A stretch of 64,000 nucleotides of DNA from Variovorax sp. PMC12 (GTDB taxonomy: Bacteria; Pseudomonadota; Gammaproteobacteria; Burkholderiales; Burkholderiaceae_C), in the NCBI RefSeq assembly GCF_003019815.1, contig NZ_CP027773.1:2367001-2431000 (forward strand), given 5' to 3'. Below, one piece after another: positions 52,416 to 60,476 of the stretch. Both the position numbers and the translations under genes were made by a program. Numbering within the stretch: the first letter of the stretch is position 1; the number at the start of each line of letters is the position of its first letter. A model generated the notes under the pieces. The model had not been told where the DNA came from and made no database searches. It was given only the letters and a program-made list of their open reading frames with translations.

Positions 52416-55001
52416 TCAGGCCGTGACCGAGTCCGCCACGCCCTTGTAGTCTTCGATCTTGTCGAAGTTCAGGTACTGGTAGATCTGCGCGCTGGAGGCG
52501 TCGAGCACGCCCGAAGCAGCCATGTATTCCTCGCGCGTCGGGATGCGGCCCAGGCGCGAGCAGATGGCGGCCAGCTCGGCCGAGCCGAGGTACACGTTGG
52601 TGTTCTTGCCCAGGCGGTTCGGGAAGTTGCGCGTGCTGGTCGACATGACCGTCGCGCCTTCGCGCACCTGTGCCTGGTTGCCCATGCACAGCGAGCAGCC
52701 CGGCATTTCGGTGCGGGCACCGGCATTGCCGAACACGCCGTAGTGGCCTTCTTCGGTGAGCTGCTGCGCGTCCATCTTGGTCGGCGGAGCGATCCACAGC
52801 TTGACCGGGATGTCGCGCTTGCCTTCGAGCAGCTTGGACGCGGCCCGGAAGTGGCCGATGTTGGTCATGCACGAACCGATGAACACTTCGTCGATCGCGG
52901 CACCGGCCACGTCGCTCAGCGTCTTCACGTCGTCAGGGTCGTTCGGGCAGGCCACGATGGGCTCGTGGATCTCGGCCAGGTCGATCTCGATGACGGCGGC
53001 GTAGTCGGCGTCGTCGTCGCCCTTGAGCAGTTGCGGGTTCGCGAGCCAGGCTTCCTGCGCGGCGATGCGGCGCTGCAGCGTGCGGGCATCGGCGTAGCCT
53101 TCGGCAATCATCCACTTCATCAGCGTGATGTTGCTGTTGATGTACTCGATGATCGGTTCCTTGTTCAGGTGCACCGTGCAGCCGGCGGCCGAGCGTTCGG
53201 CCGAGGCGTCGCTCAGCTCGAATGCCTGTTCCACCTTCAGGTCGGGCAGGCCTTCGATCTCGAGGATGCGGCCCGAGAAGATGTTCTTCTTGCCCTTCTT
53301 CTCGACCGTCAGCAGACCGGACTTGATGGCATACAGCGGAATCGCGTTGACCAGGTCGCGCAGCGTGACGCCGGGCTGCATCTTGCCCTTGAAGCGCACG
53401 AGCACCGATTCGGGCATGTCCAGCGGCATCACGCCGGTGGCGGCCGCGAAGGCCACGAGGCCGGAGCCCGCGGGGAAGCTGATGCCGATGGGGAAGCGGG
53501 TGTGGCTGTCGCCGCCCGTGCCCACGGTGTCGGGCGTCAGCAGGCGGTTGAGCCAGCTGTGGATCACGCCGTCGCCCGGACGCAGCGACACGCCGCCGCG
53601 GTTGGCCATGAACTCGGGGAGTTCGTGGTGCATCTTGACGTCGACCTTCTTGGGGTACGCCGCCGTGTGGCAGAACGACTGCATGACGAGGTCGGCCGAG
53701 AAGCCCAGGCAGGCCAGGTCCTTCAGTTCGTCGCGCGTCATCGGGCCGGTGGTGTCCTGCGAGCCGACCGAGGTCATCTTGGGTTCGCAGTACGTGCCCG
53801 GGCGGACGCCCTGGCCTTCGGGCAGGCCGCAGGCGCGGCCGACCATCTTCTGCGCGAGCGAGAAGCCCTTCTTGGTGTCGACCGGGCTTTGCGGCAGGCG
53901 GAACAGCGTGGAAACGGGCAGGCCCAGCGCTTCACGCGCCTTGGCCGTCAGGCCGCGGCCGATGATCAGCGGAATGCGGCCGCCGGCGCGCACTTCGTCG
54001 AACAGCACGTCGCTCTTGACCTGGAATTCGGCGATGACCTTGCCGTCCTTCAGCGCCTTGCCTTCATAGGGGCGCAGTTCGACCACGTCGCCCATGTTCA
54101 TCTGCGTGACGTCGAGTTCGATCGGCAGCGCGCCCGAGTCTTCCATCGTGTTGTAGAAGATGGGAGCGATCTTGCCGCCGAGGCAGACGCCGCCGAAGCG
54201 CTTGTTGGGCACGTACGGAATGTCTTCGCCGGTGAACCACAGCACCGAGTTGGTGGCGCTCTTGCGCGACGAACCCGTGCCGACCACGTCGCCGGCGTAG
54301 GCCACGAGGTGGCCGCGCGCGCGCAGGTCTTCGATGAACTTCACCGGGCCGCGCTTGCCGTCTTCTTCGGGCACGATGCCGGGGCGCGCGTTCTTGTGCA
54401 TCGCCAGGGCGTGCATCGGGATGTCGGGACGGGTCGTCGCATCGGGTGCGGGCGACAGGTCGTCGGTGTTGATTTCGCCAGCCACCTTGAAGATGCTGAC
54501 GGTGATGCTCTCGGGCACTTCGGGGCGGCTGGTGAACCACTCGGCGTCGGCCCAGCTCTGCAGAACGCCCTTGGCGTTGGCGTTGCCCTTGTCGGCCTTT
54601 TCCTTGACGTCGTGGAACTGGTCGAACATCAGCAGGGTCTTCTTCAGGCCCTCTGCCGCCACGGCGCCCACTTCGGCGTCGTCGAGCAGGTCGATCATGG
54701 GGCTGATGTTGTAGCCGCCGAGCATGGTGCCGAGCAGTTCGGTCGCGCGGGCGCGCGAAATGAACTCGCTCTTCTCGGTGCCGTGCGCCACGGCCGCGAG
54801 GTAGCTCGCCTTGACCTTGGCCGCGTCGTCGACGCCGGCGGGCACGCGATAGGTGAGCAGGTCCAGCAGGAAGGCACCGTCCTTGGCATTCGCGCTCTTG
54901 AGGAGCTCGATCGCTTCAGAGGTCTGCTTCGCGCTCAGGGGCAGCGGCGGGATACCGAGCGCGGCGCGTTCGGCTACATGGTCAACGTAGGCTTGCAACA
55001 T
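52416..55001 (-). CDS. acnB: Aconitate hydratase B (bifunctional aconitase/2-methylisocitrate dehydratase)
   Basis: An 861-residue [4Fe-4S] aconitase of the AcnB type: a HEAT-like N-terminal domain (residues 1-160), the swivel domain, and cluster ligands in IGSCMTNIGHFRAASKLLEG and the later PGCSLCMGNQAQVREGATVM. It is normally the main growing-phase aconitase. The length matches the family. It begins the minus-strand block acnB, small secreted protein, lyase, tam, mdh, though the neighbouring genes lie upstream of it with gaps and may be transcribed separately. Confidence 0.96.
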   Translation of the reverse strand: MLQAYVDHVAERAALGIPPLPLSAKQTSEAIELLKSANAKDGAFLLDLLTYRVPAGVDDAAKVKASYLAAVAHGTEKSEFISRARATELLGTMLGGYNISPMIDLLDDAEVGAVAAEGLKKTLLMFDQFHDVKEKADKGNANAKGVLQSWADAEWFTSRPEVPESITVSIFKVAGEINTDDLSPAPDATTRPDIPMHALAMHKNARPGIVPEEDGKRGPVKFIEDLRARGHLVAYAGDVVGTGSSRKSATNSVLWFTGEDIPYVPNKRFGGVCLGGKIAPIFYNTMEDSGALPIELDVTQMNMGDVVELRPYEGKALKDGKVIAEFQVKSDVLFDEVRAGGRIPLIIGRGLTAKAREALGLPVSTLFRLPQSPVDTKKGFSLAQKMVGRACGLPEGQGVRPGTYCEPKMTSVGSQDTTGPMTRDELKDLACLGFSADLVMQSFCHTAAYPKKVDVKMHHELPEFMANRGGVSLRPGDGVIHSWLNRLLTPDTVGTGGDSHTRFPIGISFPAGSGLVAFAAATGVMPLDMPESVLVRFKGKMQPGVTLRDLVNAIPLYAIKSGLLTVEKKGKKNIFSGRILEIEGLPDLKVEQAFELSDASAERSAAGCTVHLNKEPIIEYINSNITLMKWMIAEGYADARTLQRRIAAQEAWLANPQLLKGDDDADYAAVIEIDLAEIHEPIVACPNDPDDVKTLSDVAGAAIDEVFIGSCMTNIGHFRAASKLLEGKRDIPVKLWIAPPTKMDAQQLTEEGHYGVFGNAGARTEMPGCSLCMGNQAQVREGATVMSTSTRNFPNRLGKNTNVYLGSAELAAICSRLGRIPTREEYMAASGVLDASSAQIYQYLNFDKIEDYKGVADSVTA

Positions 55002-55082
55002 CTTCTTTTCTCCGGAAACTGGTCTTGCGGGAATGCGGTGCGGTCAAGCAAGAGCCGCACCGCACCCCCGCGCTCGGTACGC

Positions 55083-55655
55083 TTACTTCTTCTCGCCGTC
55101 GGCGCCGTCGAACAGCGCCTTGGGTGGGTTCTTCTTCATTTCTGCGGCGAAGGCGACCTGGGCTTCGGTCTGGCATTCGTCGGCAAGGCGCAGGCCGGCC
55201 TTCTGGTTCATCAGCATCGACTTGTTGCCGAGCTGGAGCCACATGGCGCCGGCGCGCGGGTCTTCGAGGCGGATGGCGCCGGTACGGCTTTCGACCGGGT
55301 GCATGCGGTACTTCGCGCCCTTGGTGCTGACGGTGAAGAAGCCGGGCTTCTTGTCGTCGGGCGTGACGGTCACGTCGGCGCCGAGTTCGCACTGGGCCTT
55401 GCCGATGGACACGCGCTGCGCCACGGCCAGGTCGGCCTCGGAGAGCGTCACGTCGGTGTCGGTGTTGATGGGCGTGACTTCCTCGACGGCCTTGGCGGCC
55501 TTGCGGGTGACCTGGTGCTTCTTGGCAGGGGCCTTCGCCGTGCTGGAGGAAGCTGCCTTGGCGGCGGGCTTTGCGGCCGGCTTGGCAGCGTCCTGGGCCA
55601 TTGCGGCCAGGGGCAGAGCCAGTGCGACAGCTGCAATCAGGGCAATTTTCTTCAT
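55083..55655 (-). CDS. Secreted protein of unknown function
   Basis: A 190-residue exported protein. The N terminus MKKIALIAAVALALPLAAMA is a clear Sec signal peptide with cleavage after AMA, followed by an Ala/Lys/Pro-rich linker (residues 22-55). The mature domain (about 60-190) contains two Cys (GKAQCELGADV and LADECQTEAQV), and GAMWLQLGNKSMLMNQKAGL. No family is recognised. It lies between acnB (81 bases) and the CitE-like lyase, both minus. Any link to the TCA cluster is positional. The ATG at 55655 begins the signal peptide. Confidence 0.8.
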   Translation of the reverse strand: MKKIALIAAVALALPLAAMAQDAAKPAAKPAAKAASSSTAKAPAKKHQVTRKAAKAVEEVTPINTDTDVTLSEADLAVAQRVSIGKAQCELGADVTVTPDDKKPGFFTVSTKGAKYRMHPVESRTGAIRLEDPRAGAMWLQLGNKSMLMNQKAGLRLADECQTEAQVAFAAEMKKNPPKALFDGADGEKK

Positions 55656-55689
55656 GTGTGGGTTTCCTTGAGGCTGGGTTCGGGTGGTT

Positions 55690-56688
55690 TCAGGAGGCCG
55701 CGAGCGCAAACCAGGCTTTCGCCTCGGGGGGCAACGCGCGCCCTGTTGCGTGGGCACGTGTCAGAACCTGCCAGAAATGGCGGTAGCTCGCGCGGTCGTG
55801 CAATGTGCCATCAATTTGTGTCGGCGCCCAATCCGCGGCTGCCGCCTTTACAAGGATTTTTGTGGCAATTTGAATCTGCGCCTCGTCGGGCGCGAAGGCT
55901 TCGAGGATCGGCCGGATCTGGTTCGGGTGGATGCTCCACATGCGCGTGTAGCCGAATTCGGTGGCCGCCTTGCGGGCTGCCGTGCGCATGGCGTCGGTAT
56001 TGTTGAACTCGGTGACCACGCAGTGCGACGGCACCTTGCCGTAGGCATGCGCGGCCGAAGCGATGGCCAGCTTGGCACGCACCACCAGCGGATGGCTGAA
56101 CTGCCCCGCCGCGCCCATGCCGTCGGCGGGAATGGCGCCGGCGTGGGCCGAGACGAAGTCCATCAGGCCGAAGCTCAGCGACTGCACGCGCGGATGCGCG
56201 GCGATCTCGAAGGCGTTGTGCACGGCCAGCGGCGACTCGATCAGCACATGCAGCGGCAGCGCGCCGGCGTCGGCCGCCTCGAGCGCGGACACAGCCTGCA
56301 ACACATCGGCCACCGACTCGACCTTGGGCACCATCAGGTGGCTCAGGCGGTGCCCGGCGCGCCCGGCGATGGTGACCACGTCGCCGGCAAACGCCGGATG
56401 ATCGACCGGGTGCACGCGCACGCCGACACGCATGCCGGGCCTGGCGGCCAGCGCGAGTTCGGTGACGAGCGCGGCGTGCTCGGCCTCGCCACCCACGGGG
56501 GCGCCGTCCTCGCAGTCGAGGGTGACGTCGAACACGCAGGCGCCGAACTCCTCGGCCATCTCGGCCTGGAGCGCGAGGCTCTTCTTCATGCGCGCCTCGA
56601 CGCCGCTGTAGTGGTCGCACACGGGCAGCGTCACGGCGCCGGCCTGCGCGCCGAGCAGCACCTGGGCGGGGTGGACGGCGTTGGTCAT
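55690..56688 (-). CDS. HpcH/HpaI aldolase-family CoA ester lyase (CitE-like)
   Basis: A 332-residue TIM-barrel lyase of the CitE/malyl-CoA lyase group. Visible elements are FDVTLDCEDGAPVGGEAEHA, RVGVRVHPVDHPAF, the Glu in HVLIESPLAVHNAFEIAAHP, and SFGLMDFVSAHAGAIPADG. Members cleave malyl-, citramalyl- or related CoA esters to acetyl-CoA and a keto acid. No CitF or CitD is here, so it is not citrate lyase itself. Its ATG at 56688 overlaps the tam stop as ATGA, so it is coupled to the methyltransferase. Exact substrate unknown. Confidence 0.87.
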   Translation of the reverse strand: MTNAVHPAQVLLGAQAGAVTLPVCDHYSGVEARMKKSLALQAEMAEEFGACVFDVTLDCEDGAPVGGEAEHAALVTELALAARPGMRVGVRVHPVDHPAFAGDVVTIAGRAGHRLSHLMVPKVESVADVLQAVSALEAADAGALPLHVLIESPLAVHNAFEIAAHPRVQSLSFGLMDFVSAHAGAIPADGMGAAGQFSHPLVVRAKLAIASAAHAYGKVPSHCVVTEFNNTDAMRTAARKAATEFGYTRMWSIHPNQIRPILEAFAPDEAQIQIATKILVKAAAADWAPTQIDGTLHDRASYRHFWQVLTRAHATGRALPPEAKAWFALAAS

Positions 56689-57476
56689 GCGTTGCCGCCC
56701 TTCTGCGCGACGAAGAACATGCGCGGGAACGCCAGCAGCCGCTTGCCGTCGGTCCTTGGCGGGTAGGCCTCGTTCACGCGTCGTTCGTATTCGGCCAGGT
56801 AGCTGGCCTGCAGCGCCGGCTCGAGGCGATCGACGAAAGGCTTCAGCCCCGTGCCGCGCACCCATTCGACGATGGATGCGGCGTCGGCCATGCGGTGCTG
56901 GTAGATGGTGTGCCAGACATCGACGTGCGCGGCGCGCGGCGCCAGCAGGTCGTAGTAGCCGGCCAGGTCGAGCAGCCGGGTGCGCAGCCTGTCGGCGTCG
57001 CCGATGGGCTCGGCCCACGGCGCTTCGGCGGCCACGGCGCGCATCAGCCGGTGCGTGGGCTCCTGGCGGTTGTCGGGCATCTGGACGGCGAGCACGCCGC
57101 CCGGGGCCAGCGCGTCGAACAGGCGCGGGATCAGCTTTTCGTGATCGGGCACCCACTGCAGGGACGCGTTGGCATAGATGAGGTCGGGCGCTTCTTCCGG
57201 AGAACGCGGCGCCCAGGTCGCGATGTCGCTCAACTCGAAGCGCGCCTGCGGCAGGCGCTCGCGCGCGCTGGCCAGCATGGCTTCGGAGTTGTCGGTCCCG
57301 GTGACTTGCGCCTTCGGGAACCGGTGAACCAGCAGCTCGGTGGAATTGCCCGGGCCGCAGCCGAGGTCGACCACGCGGGCCGCCTCGGTCAGCGGCACCC
57401 GCGCCAGGAGTTCCTGTGCGGGGCGGGTGCGCTCGTCCTCGTAGCGACGGTAGAGCGCGGGGTTCCAGTCGAGCAT
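56685..57476 (-). CDS. tam: Trans-aconitate 2-methyltransferase
   Basis: A 263-residue SAM-dependent methyltransferase. The N terminus MLDWNPALYRRYEDERTRPA is the Tam signature, followed by the SAM loop VVDLGCGPGNSTELLV and ANASLQWVPDHEKLIPRLF. Tam methylates trans-aconitate, a by-product and inhibitor of aconitase, so its position beside aconitase and malate dehydrogenase genes is meaningful. It overlaps the lyase gene by four bases and follows mdh by 12 bases. Confidence 0.92.
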   Translation of the reverse strand: MLDWNPALYRRYEDERTRPAQELLARVPLTEAARVVDLGCGPGNSTELLVHRFPKAQVTGTDNSEAMLASARERLPQARFELSDIATWAPRSPEEAPDLIYANASLQWVPDHEKLIPRLFDALAPGGVLAVQMPDNRQEPTHRLMRAVAAEAPWAEPIGDADRLRTRLLDLAGYYDLLAPRAAHVDVWHTIYQHRMADAASIVEWVRGTGLKPFVDRLEPALQASYLAEYERRVNEAYPPRTDGKRLLAFPRMFFVAQKGGNA

Positions 57477-57488
57477 GCTGCGGATGGC

Positions 57489-58475
57489 TTACAGCAGGTG
57501 GGCAACGCCGGCGCGTTCGCCTTCGAGCTCTTCCAGCGTCTTGTTGATGCGTTCCTGGCTGAATGCGTCGATCTCGAGGCCTTCGACCAGCTTGTATTCG
57601 CCGTTTTCGCAGGTGACGGGGAAGCCGAACATCACGTCCTTCGGAATGCCGTACTGGCCGTCCGACGGGATGCCCATGGTGACCCACTTGCCGTTGGTGC
57701 CCAGGGCCCAGTCGCGCATGTGGTCGATGGCGGCGTTGGCGGCCGAGGCAGCCGACGACAGGCCGCGTGCTTCGATGATGGCCGCGCCGCGCTTGCCGAC
57801 GGTCGGCAGGAACACGTTGGCGTTCCATTCCTGGTCGTTGATCATCTTGGCGACGCTTTCGCCGTTGATGGTGGCGAAGCGGTAGTCGGCGTACATCGTG
57901 GGCGAGTGGTTGCCCCACACGGTGAGCTTTTCGATGTCGGCCACGGGCTTGCCGGTCTTGGCGGCGATCTGGCTGGCGGCGCGGTTGTGGTCCAGACGCA
58001 GCATGGCGGTGAAGTTCTTGCGCGGCAGGTCGGGTGCGCTCTTCATGGCGATGTAGGCGTTGGTGTTAGCCGGGTTGCCGACCACGAGCACCTTGACGTT
58101 GCGGCTGGCGACGGCGTTGAGGGCCTTGCCTTGCGCCGTGAAGATGGCGCCGTTGACGGCCAGCAGTTCGGCACGTTCCATGCCGGGGCCGCGGGGACGC
58201 GAGCCGACCAGCAGTGCGTAGTCGGCGTCCTTGAAGGCGGTCATCGGGTCGCCGTGGGCTTCCATGCCGGCCAGCAGCGGGAACGCGCAGTCGTCGAGTT
58301 CCATCATCACGCCCTTGAGCGCCTTCTGGGCCTTCTCGTCGGGGATTTCGAGCAGTTGCAGGATGACCGGCTGGTCTTTGCCGAGCATTTCGCCGGATGC
58401 GATGCGGAACAACAGGGCGTAACCGATTTGGCCGGCGGCACCGGTGACGGCAACGCGGACGGGTTTTTTGCTCAT
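57489..58475 (-). CDS. mdh: Malate dehydrogenase
   Basis: A 328-residue NAD-dependent malate dehydrogenase. The Rossmann loop is VAVTGAAGQIGYALLFRIAS, the substrate-binding loop with Arg is VGSRPRGPGMERAEL, and the catalytic His region is VWGNHSPTMYADYRF. The sequence is of the LDH-like MDH group seen in many beta-proteobacteria. It heads the mdh-tam-lyase run, divergent from gntR; a TAAAAT -10 on the minus strand lies at 58574-58579, about 100 bases upstream. Confidence 0.96.
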   Translation of the reverse strand: MSKKPVRVAVTGAAGQIGYALLFRIASGEMLGKDQPVILQLLEIPDEKAQKALKGVMMELDDCAFPLLAGMEAHGDPMTAFKDADYALLVGSRPRGPGMERAELLAVNGAIFTAQGKALNAVASRNVKVLVVGNPANTNAYIAMKSAPDLPRKNFTAMLRLDHNRAASQIAAKTGKPVADIEKLTVWGNHSPTMYADYRFATINGESVAKMINDQEWNANVFLPTVGKRGAAIIEARGLSSAASAANAAIDHMRDWALGTNGKWVTMGIPSDGQYGIPKDVMFGFPVTCENGEYKLVEGLEIDAFSQERINKTLEELEGERAGVAHLL

Positions 58476-58606
58476 GGGAAGACTCCAGAAGGTGATGAAA
58501 CGGTGTCGGCGCTCTCGTGGGGCGCCAGGGTTCTGCGGGGTGAAATACCCTCCCGCAGCGCGAGACCGGCCGCATTTTAAGCCGATTCAATAAGCCCCGT
58601 CTTATG

Positions 58607-58618
58607 TCTTATATAAGA
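58607..58618. promoter_or_regulatory. Perfect 12-bp palindrome in the mdh/gntR divergent gap
   Basis: TCTTATATAAGA is a perfect palindrome (16 of 18 with the two flanking pairs), in the 183-base divergent gap, 41 bases before gntR and 30 bases upstream of the candidate mdh -10. It is the most likely operator for the GntR protein. Confidence 0.6.
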
Positions 58619-58658
58619 TATCCTCGGGGGCACCGCCACGGCGCACCCCACCGCTGCC

Positions 58659-59417
58659 ATGAACACGCCCACAACACTCGACGAGCCCGCGACGCCGTCC
58701 TTCAGTCCGCTCTACCAGCAGATCAAGACCCTGATCCTGCAGAGCCTGCAGGCGGGCGAGTGGAAGCCGGGCGAGCCCATCCCCAGCGAGATGGACCTGG
58801 CCGTGCGCTATCGGGTGAGCCAGGGCACGGTGCGCAAGGCCATCGACGAGCTCTCGGCCGAGAACCTGGTGGTGCGCCGCCAGGGCAAGGGCACCTTCGT
58901 CGCCACGCATGCGGAGCAGCACGTGCAGTACCGCTTCCTCAAGCTCGTGCCCGATGCCGGCGACCCCAGCAGCGAAGGCCCCGCGGTGCGCACCATCGTC
59001 GACTGCAAGCGCCTGCGCGCGTCGGCCGACGTGGCCCGCGCCCTCGGCCTGCGCACCGGAGATGCCGTGCTGCAGGTGCGCCGCGTGCTGGCCTACGCCG
59101 GCGTGCCGACCATCCTCGAAGACCTCTGGCTGCCCGGCACGCCCTTCAAGGGCCTCACGGCAGAGCGGCTGCGCGCGTGGCCGGGGCCGATGTACGCGCT
59201 GTTCGAAACCGAGTTCGGCGTGCGCATGGTGCGGGCCGAAGAAAAAATCCGCGCCGTGCTGCCCGATGCCGAACAAGCCGCGCTGCTCGACGTCACGCCG
59301 CAGATGCCCCTGCTGAGCGTGGAACGCGTGGCGCACACCTACCATGACATGCCCATGGAATTGCGCCGCGGGCTCTATCGCACCGACACGCACCACTACA
59401 GGAACCAGCTGGGCTGA
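58659..59417 (+). CDS. GntR/HutC-type transcriptional regulator (UTRA ligand domain)
   Basis: A 252-residue regulator. Residues 15-85 form the winged helix (FSPLYQQIKTLILQSLQAGE, IPSEMDLAVRYRVSQGTVRK, ENLVVRRQGKGTF), and residues 105-245 a UTRA effector domain (ARALGLRTGDAVLQVRRVLA, LLSVERVAHTYHDMPMELRR, GLYRTDTHHYRNQLG). HutC/FarR-type proteins usually respond to a pathway intermediate. Placed between mdh and sdhC, it may sense a TCA-cycle acid and control either side. The palindrome at 58607-58618 is its likely site. The effector is unknown. Confidence 0.9.
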   Translation: MNTPTTLDEPATPSFSPLYQQIKTLILQSLQAGEWKPGEPIPSEMDLAVRYRVSQGTVRKAIDELSAENLVVRRQGKGTFVATHAEQHVQYRFLKLVPDAGDPSSEGPAVRTIVDCKRLRASADVARALGLRTGDAVLQVRRVLAYAGVPTILEDLWLPGTPFKGLTAERLRAWPGPMYALFETEFGVRMVRAEEKIRAVLPDAEQAALLDVTPQMPLLSVERVAHTYHDMPMELRRGLYRTDTHHYRNQLG

Positions 59418-59554
59418 CCCCGATGCAGACAAAGGCCGAATCACGGCGCGCCAGCGTGCGCGCGCAACATGCACCGCGTGCTACGAAGTCAATAGCATCC
59501 GACTGCAACGGTGCGCTGACTCATGCGCGTCCGCTGCCCGATGGTGCATTGCAA

Positions 59555-59560
59555 TAGAAT
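59555..59560 (+). promoter_or_regulatory. Candidate -10 for the sdh operon
   Basis: TAGAAT stands 83 bases before sdhC in the 226-base gntR-sdhC gap. A TGCA-T-TGCA inverted repeat overlaps the region just upstream. No good -35 is seen, and no copy of the gntR palindrome. Confidence 0.3.
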
Positions 59561-59643
59561 TTTGCGTTGTTTGCACTTCCGCATAAGAAACAAAAGCGTT
59601 CGCTCTCAGAACAAGTCATCCAAGCCACGAAAGCCCTCCCCTC

Positions 59644-60090
59644 ATGACAGAGCTTGCAAATCCTCCCCGGCCACCGCGCCGCGAATTCCGGAACATCAAC
59701 GCATTCACCGATCTCACGACCTACCGGCTTCCGCCGGCAGGCATCGTGTCGATCCTGCACCGCGTGAGCGGCGTGCTCATGTTCCTGCTGCTGCCGTTCA
59801 TCATCTGGATGTTCGACACGTCGCTGTCATCCGACTATTCGTTCGCGAAATTCAAGGGCGCCTTCAACGTCGGCATCGGCTTCGCTCCGGGTTGGTTCTT
59901 CAAGCTCGTCGCGCTGGCGCTCATCTGGGCCTACCTGCACCACTTCATCGCCGGCCTGCGCCACCTCTGGATGGACGTGAGCCACTCCGCGGTGACCAAG
60001 GAATTCGGCCACACCTCCGCCCTCTTCACGCTGGGCGCGAGCATCATCCTCACGCTGGTGCTGGGCGCCAAGCTGTTCGGCCTGTACTGA
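59644..60090 (+). CDS. sdhC: Succinate dehydrogenase cytochrome b556 subunit
   Basis: A 148-residue membrane anchor with three helices. The SdhC pattern is YRLPPAGIVSILHRVSGVLM near residues 28-47 and the haem-ligand His in AYLHHFIAGLRHLWMDV near 100. With SdhD it anchors the SdhAB catalytic dimer, binds ubiquinone and haem b. First gene of sdhCDAB; the N-terminal 25 residues are a polar extension. Upstream lies the 226-base gap from gntR. Confidence 0.95.
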   Translation: MTELANPPRPPRREFRNINAFTDLTTYRLPPAGIVSILHRVSGVLMFLLLPFIIWMFDTSLSSDYSFAKFKGAFNVGIGFAPGWFFKLVALALIWAYLHHFIAGLRHLWMDVSHSAVTKEFGHTSALFTLGASIILTLVLGAKLFGLY

Positions 60091-60103
60091 GAAGGAGCCA
60101 ACC

Positions 60104-60469
60104 ATGTCTGTGAACTACGGCTCCAAGCGCATCGTCGTCGGCGCGCACTACGGTCTTCGCGACTGGCTCAGCCAGCGCATCACGGGCGGCCTGATGGCGC
60201 TCTTCACGATCGTGCTGCTCGCACAGCTGATCTTCACCCGCGGCCCCATCGGCTACGACCTCTGGGCCGGCATCTTCGCGGCGCAGTGGATGAAGGTGCT
60301 GACGTTCTCCGTGATCGTCGCCTTGCTCTACCACGTGTGGGTCGGCATGCGCGACGTGTGGATGGACTACGTCCAGCCCGTCGCCATCCGTCTCGTGCTG
60401 CAAATTTTCACCATCGTCTGGCTTGTCGGTTGTGCGGGTTGGGCCATTCAAGTGCTTTGGAAGATCTGA
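60104..60469 (+). CDS. sdhD: Succinate dehydrogenase membrane anchor subunit
   Basis: A 121-residue three-helix membrane protein: VGAHYGLRDWLSQRITGGLM near the N terminus, then helices near residues 30-48, 65-85 and 95-115, with the haem-ligand His candidate in ALLYHVWVGMRDVWMDYV. Partner of SdhC in complex II. It follows sdhC by 13 bases with an AAGGAG Shine-Dalgarno and precedes sdhA by seven bases. Confidence 0.94.
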   Translation: MSVNYGSKRIVVGAHYGLRDWLSQRITGGLMALFTIVLLAQLIFTRGPIGYDLWAGIFAAQWMKVLTFSVIVALLYHVWVGMRDVWMDYVQPVAIRLVLQIFTIVWLVGCAGWAIQVLWKI

Positions 60470-60476
60470 CCCCACC

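Noticed and set aside
52095..56006. A 1303-codon plus-strand open frame
   Set aside because: It is antisense to acnB, the secreted protein and the lyase, all of which have clear family signatures; the frame shows His/Arg/Gly-rich shadow composition.
55690..57918. A 742-codon minus-strand frame that would fuse a long upstream segment to the lyase
   Set aside because: The upstream part is antisense-phase reading of tam and mdh; the lyase has its own ATG with a four-base overlap to tam.
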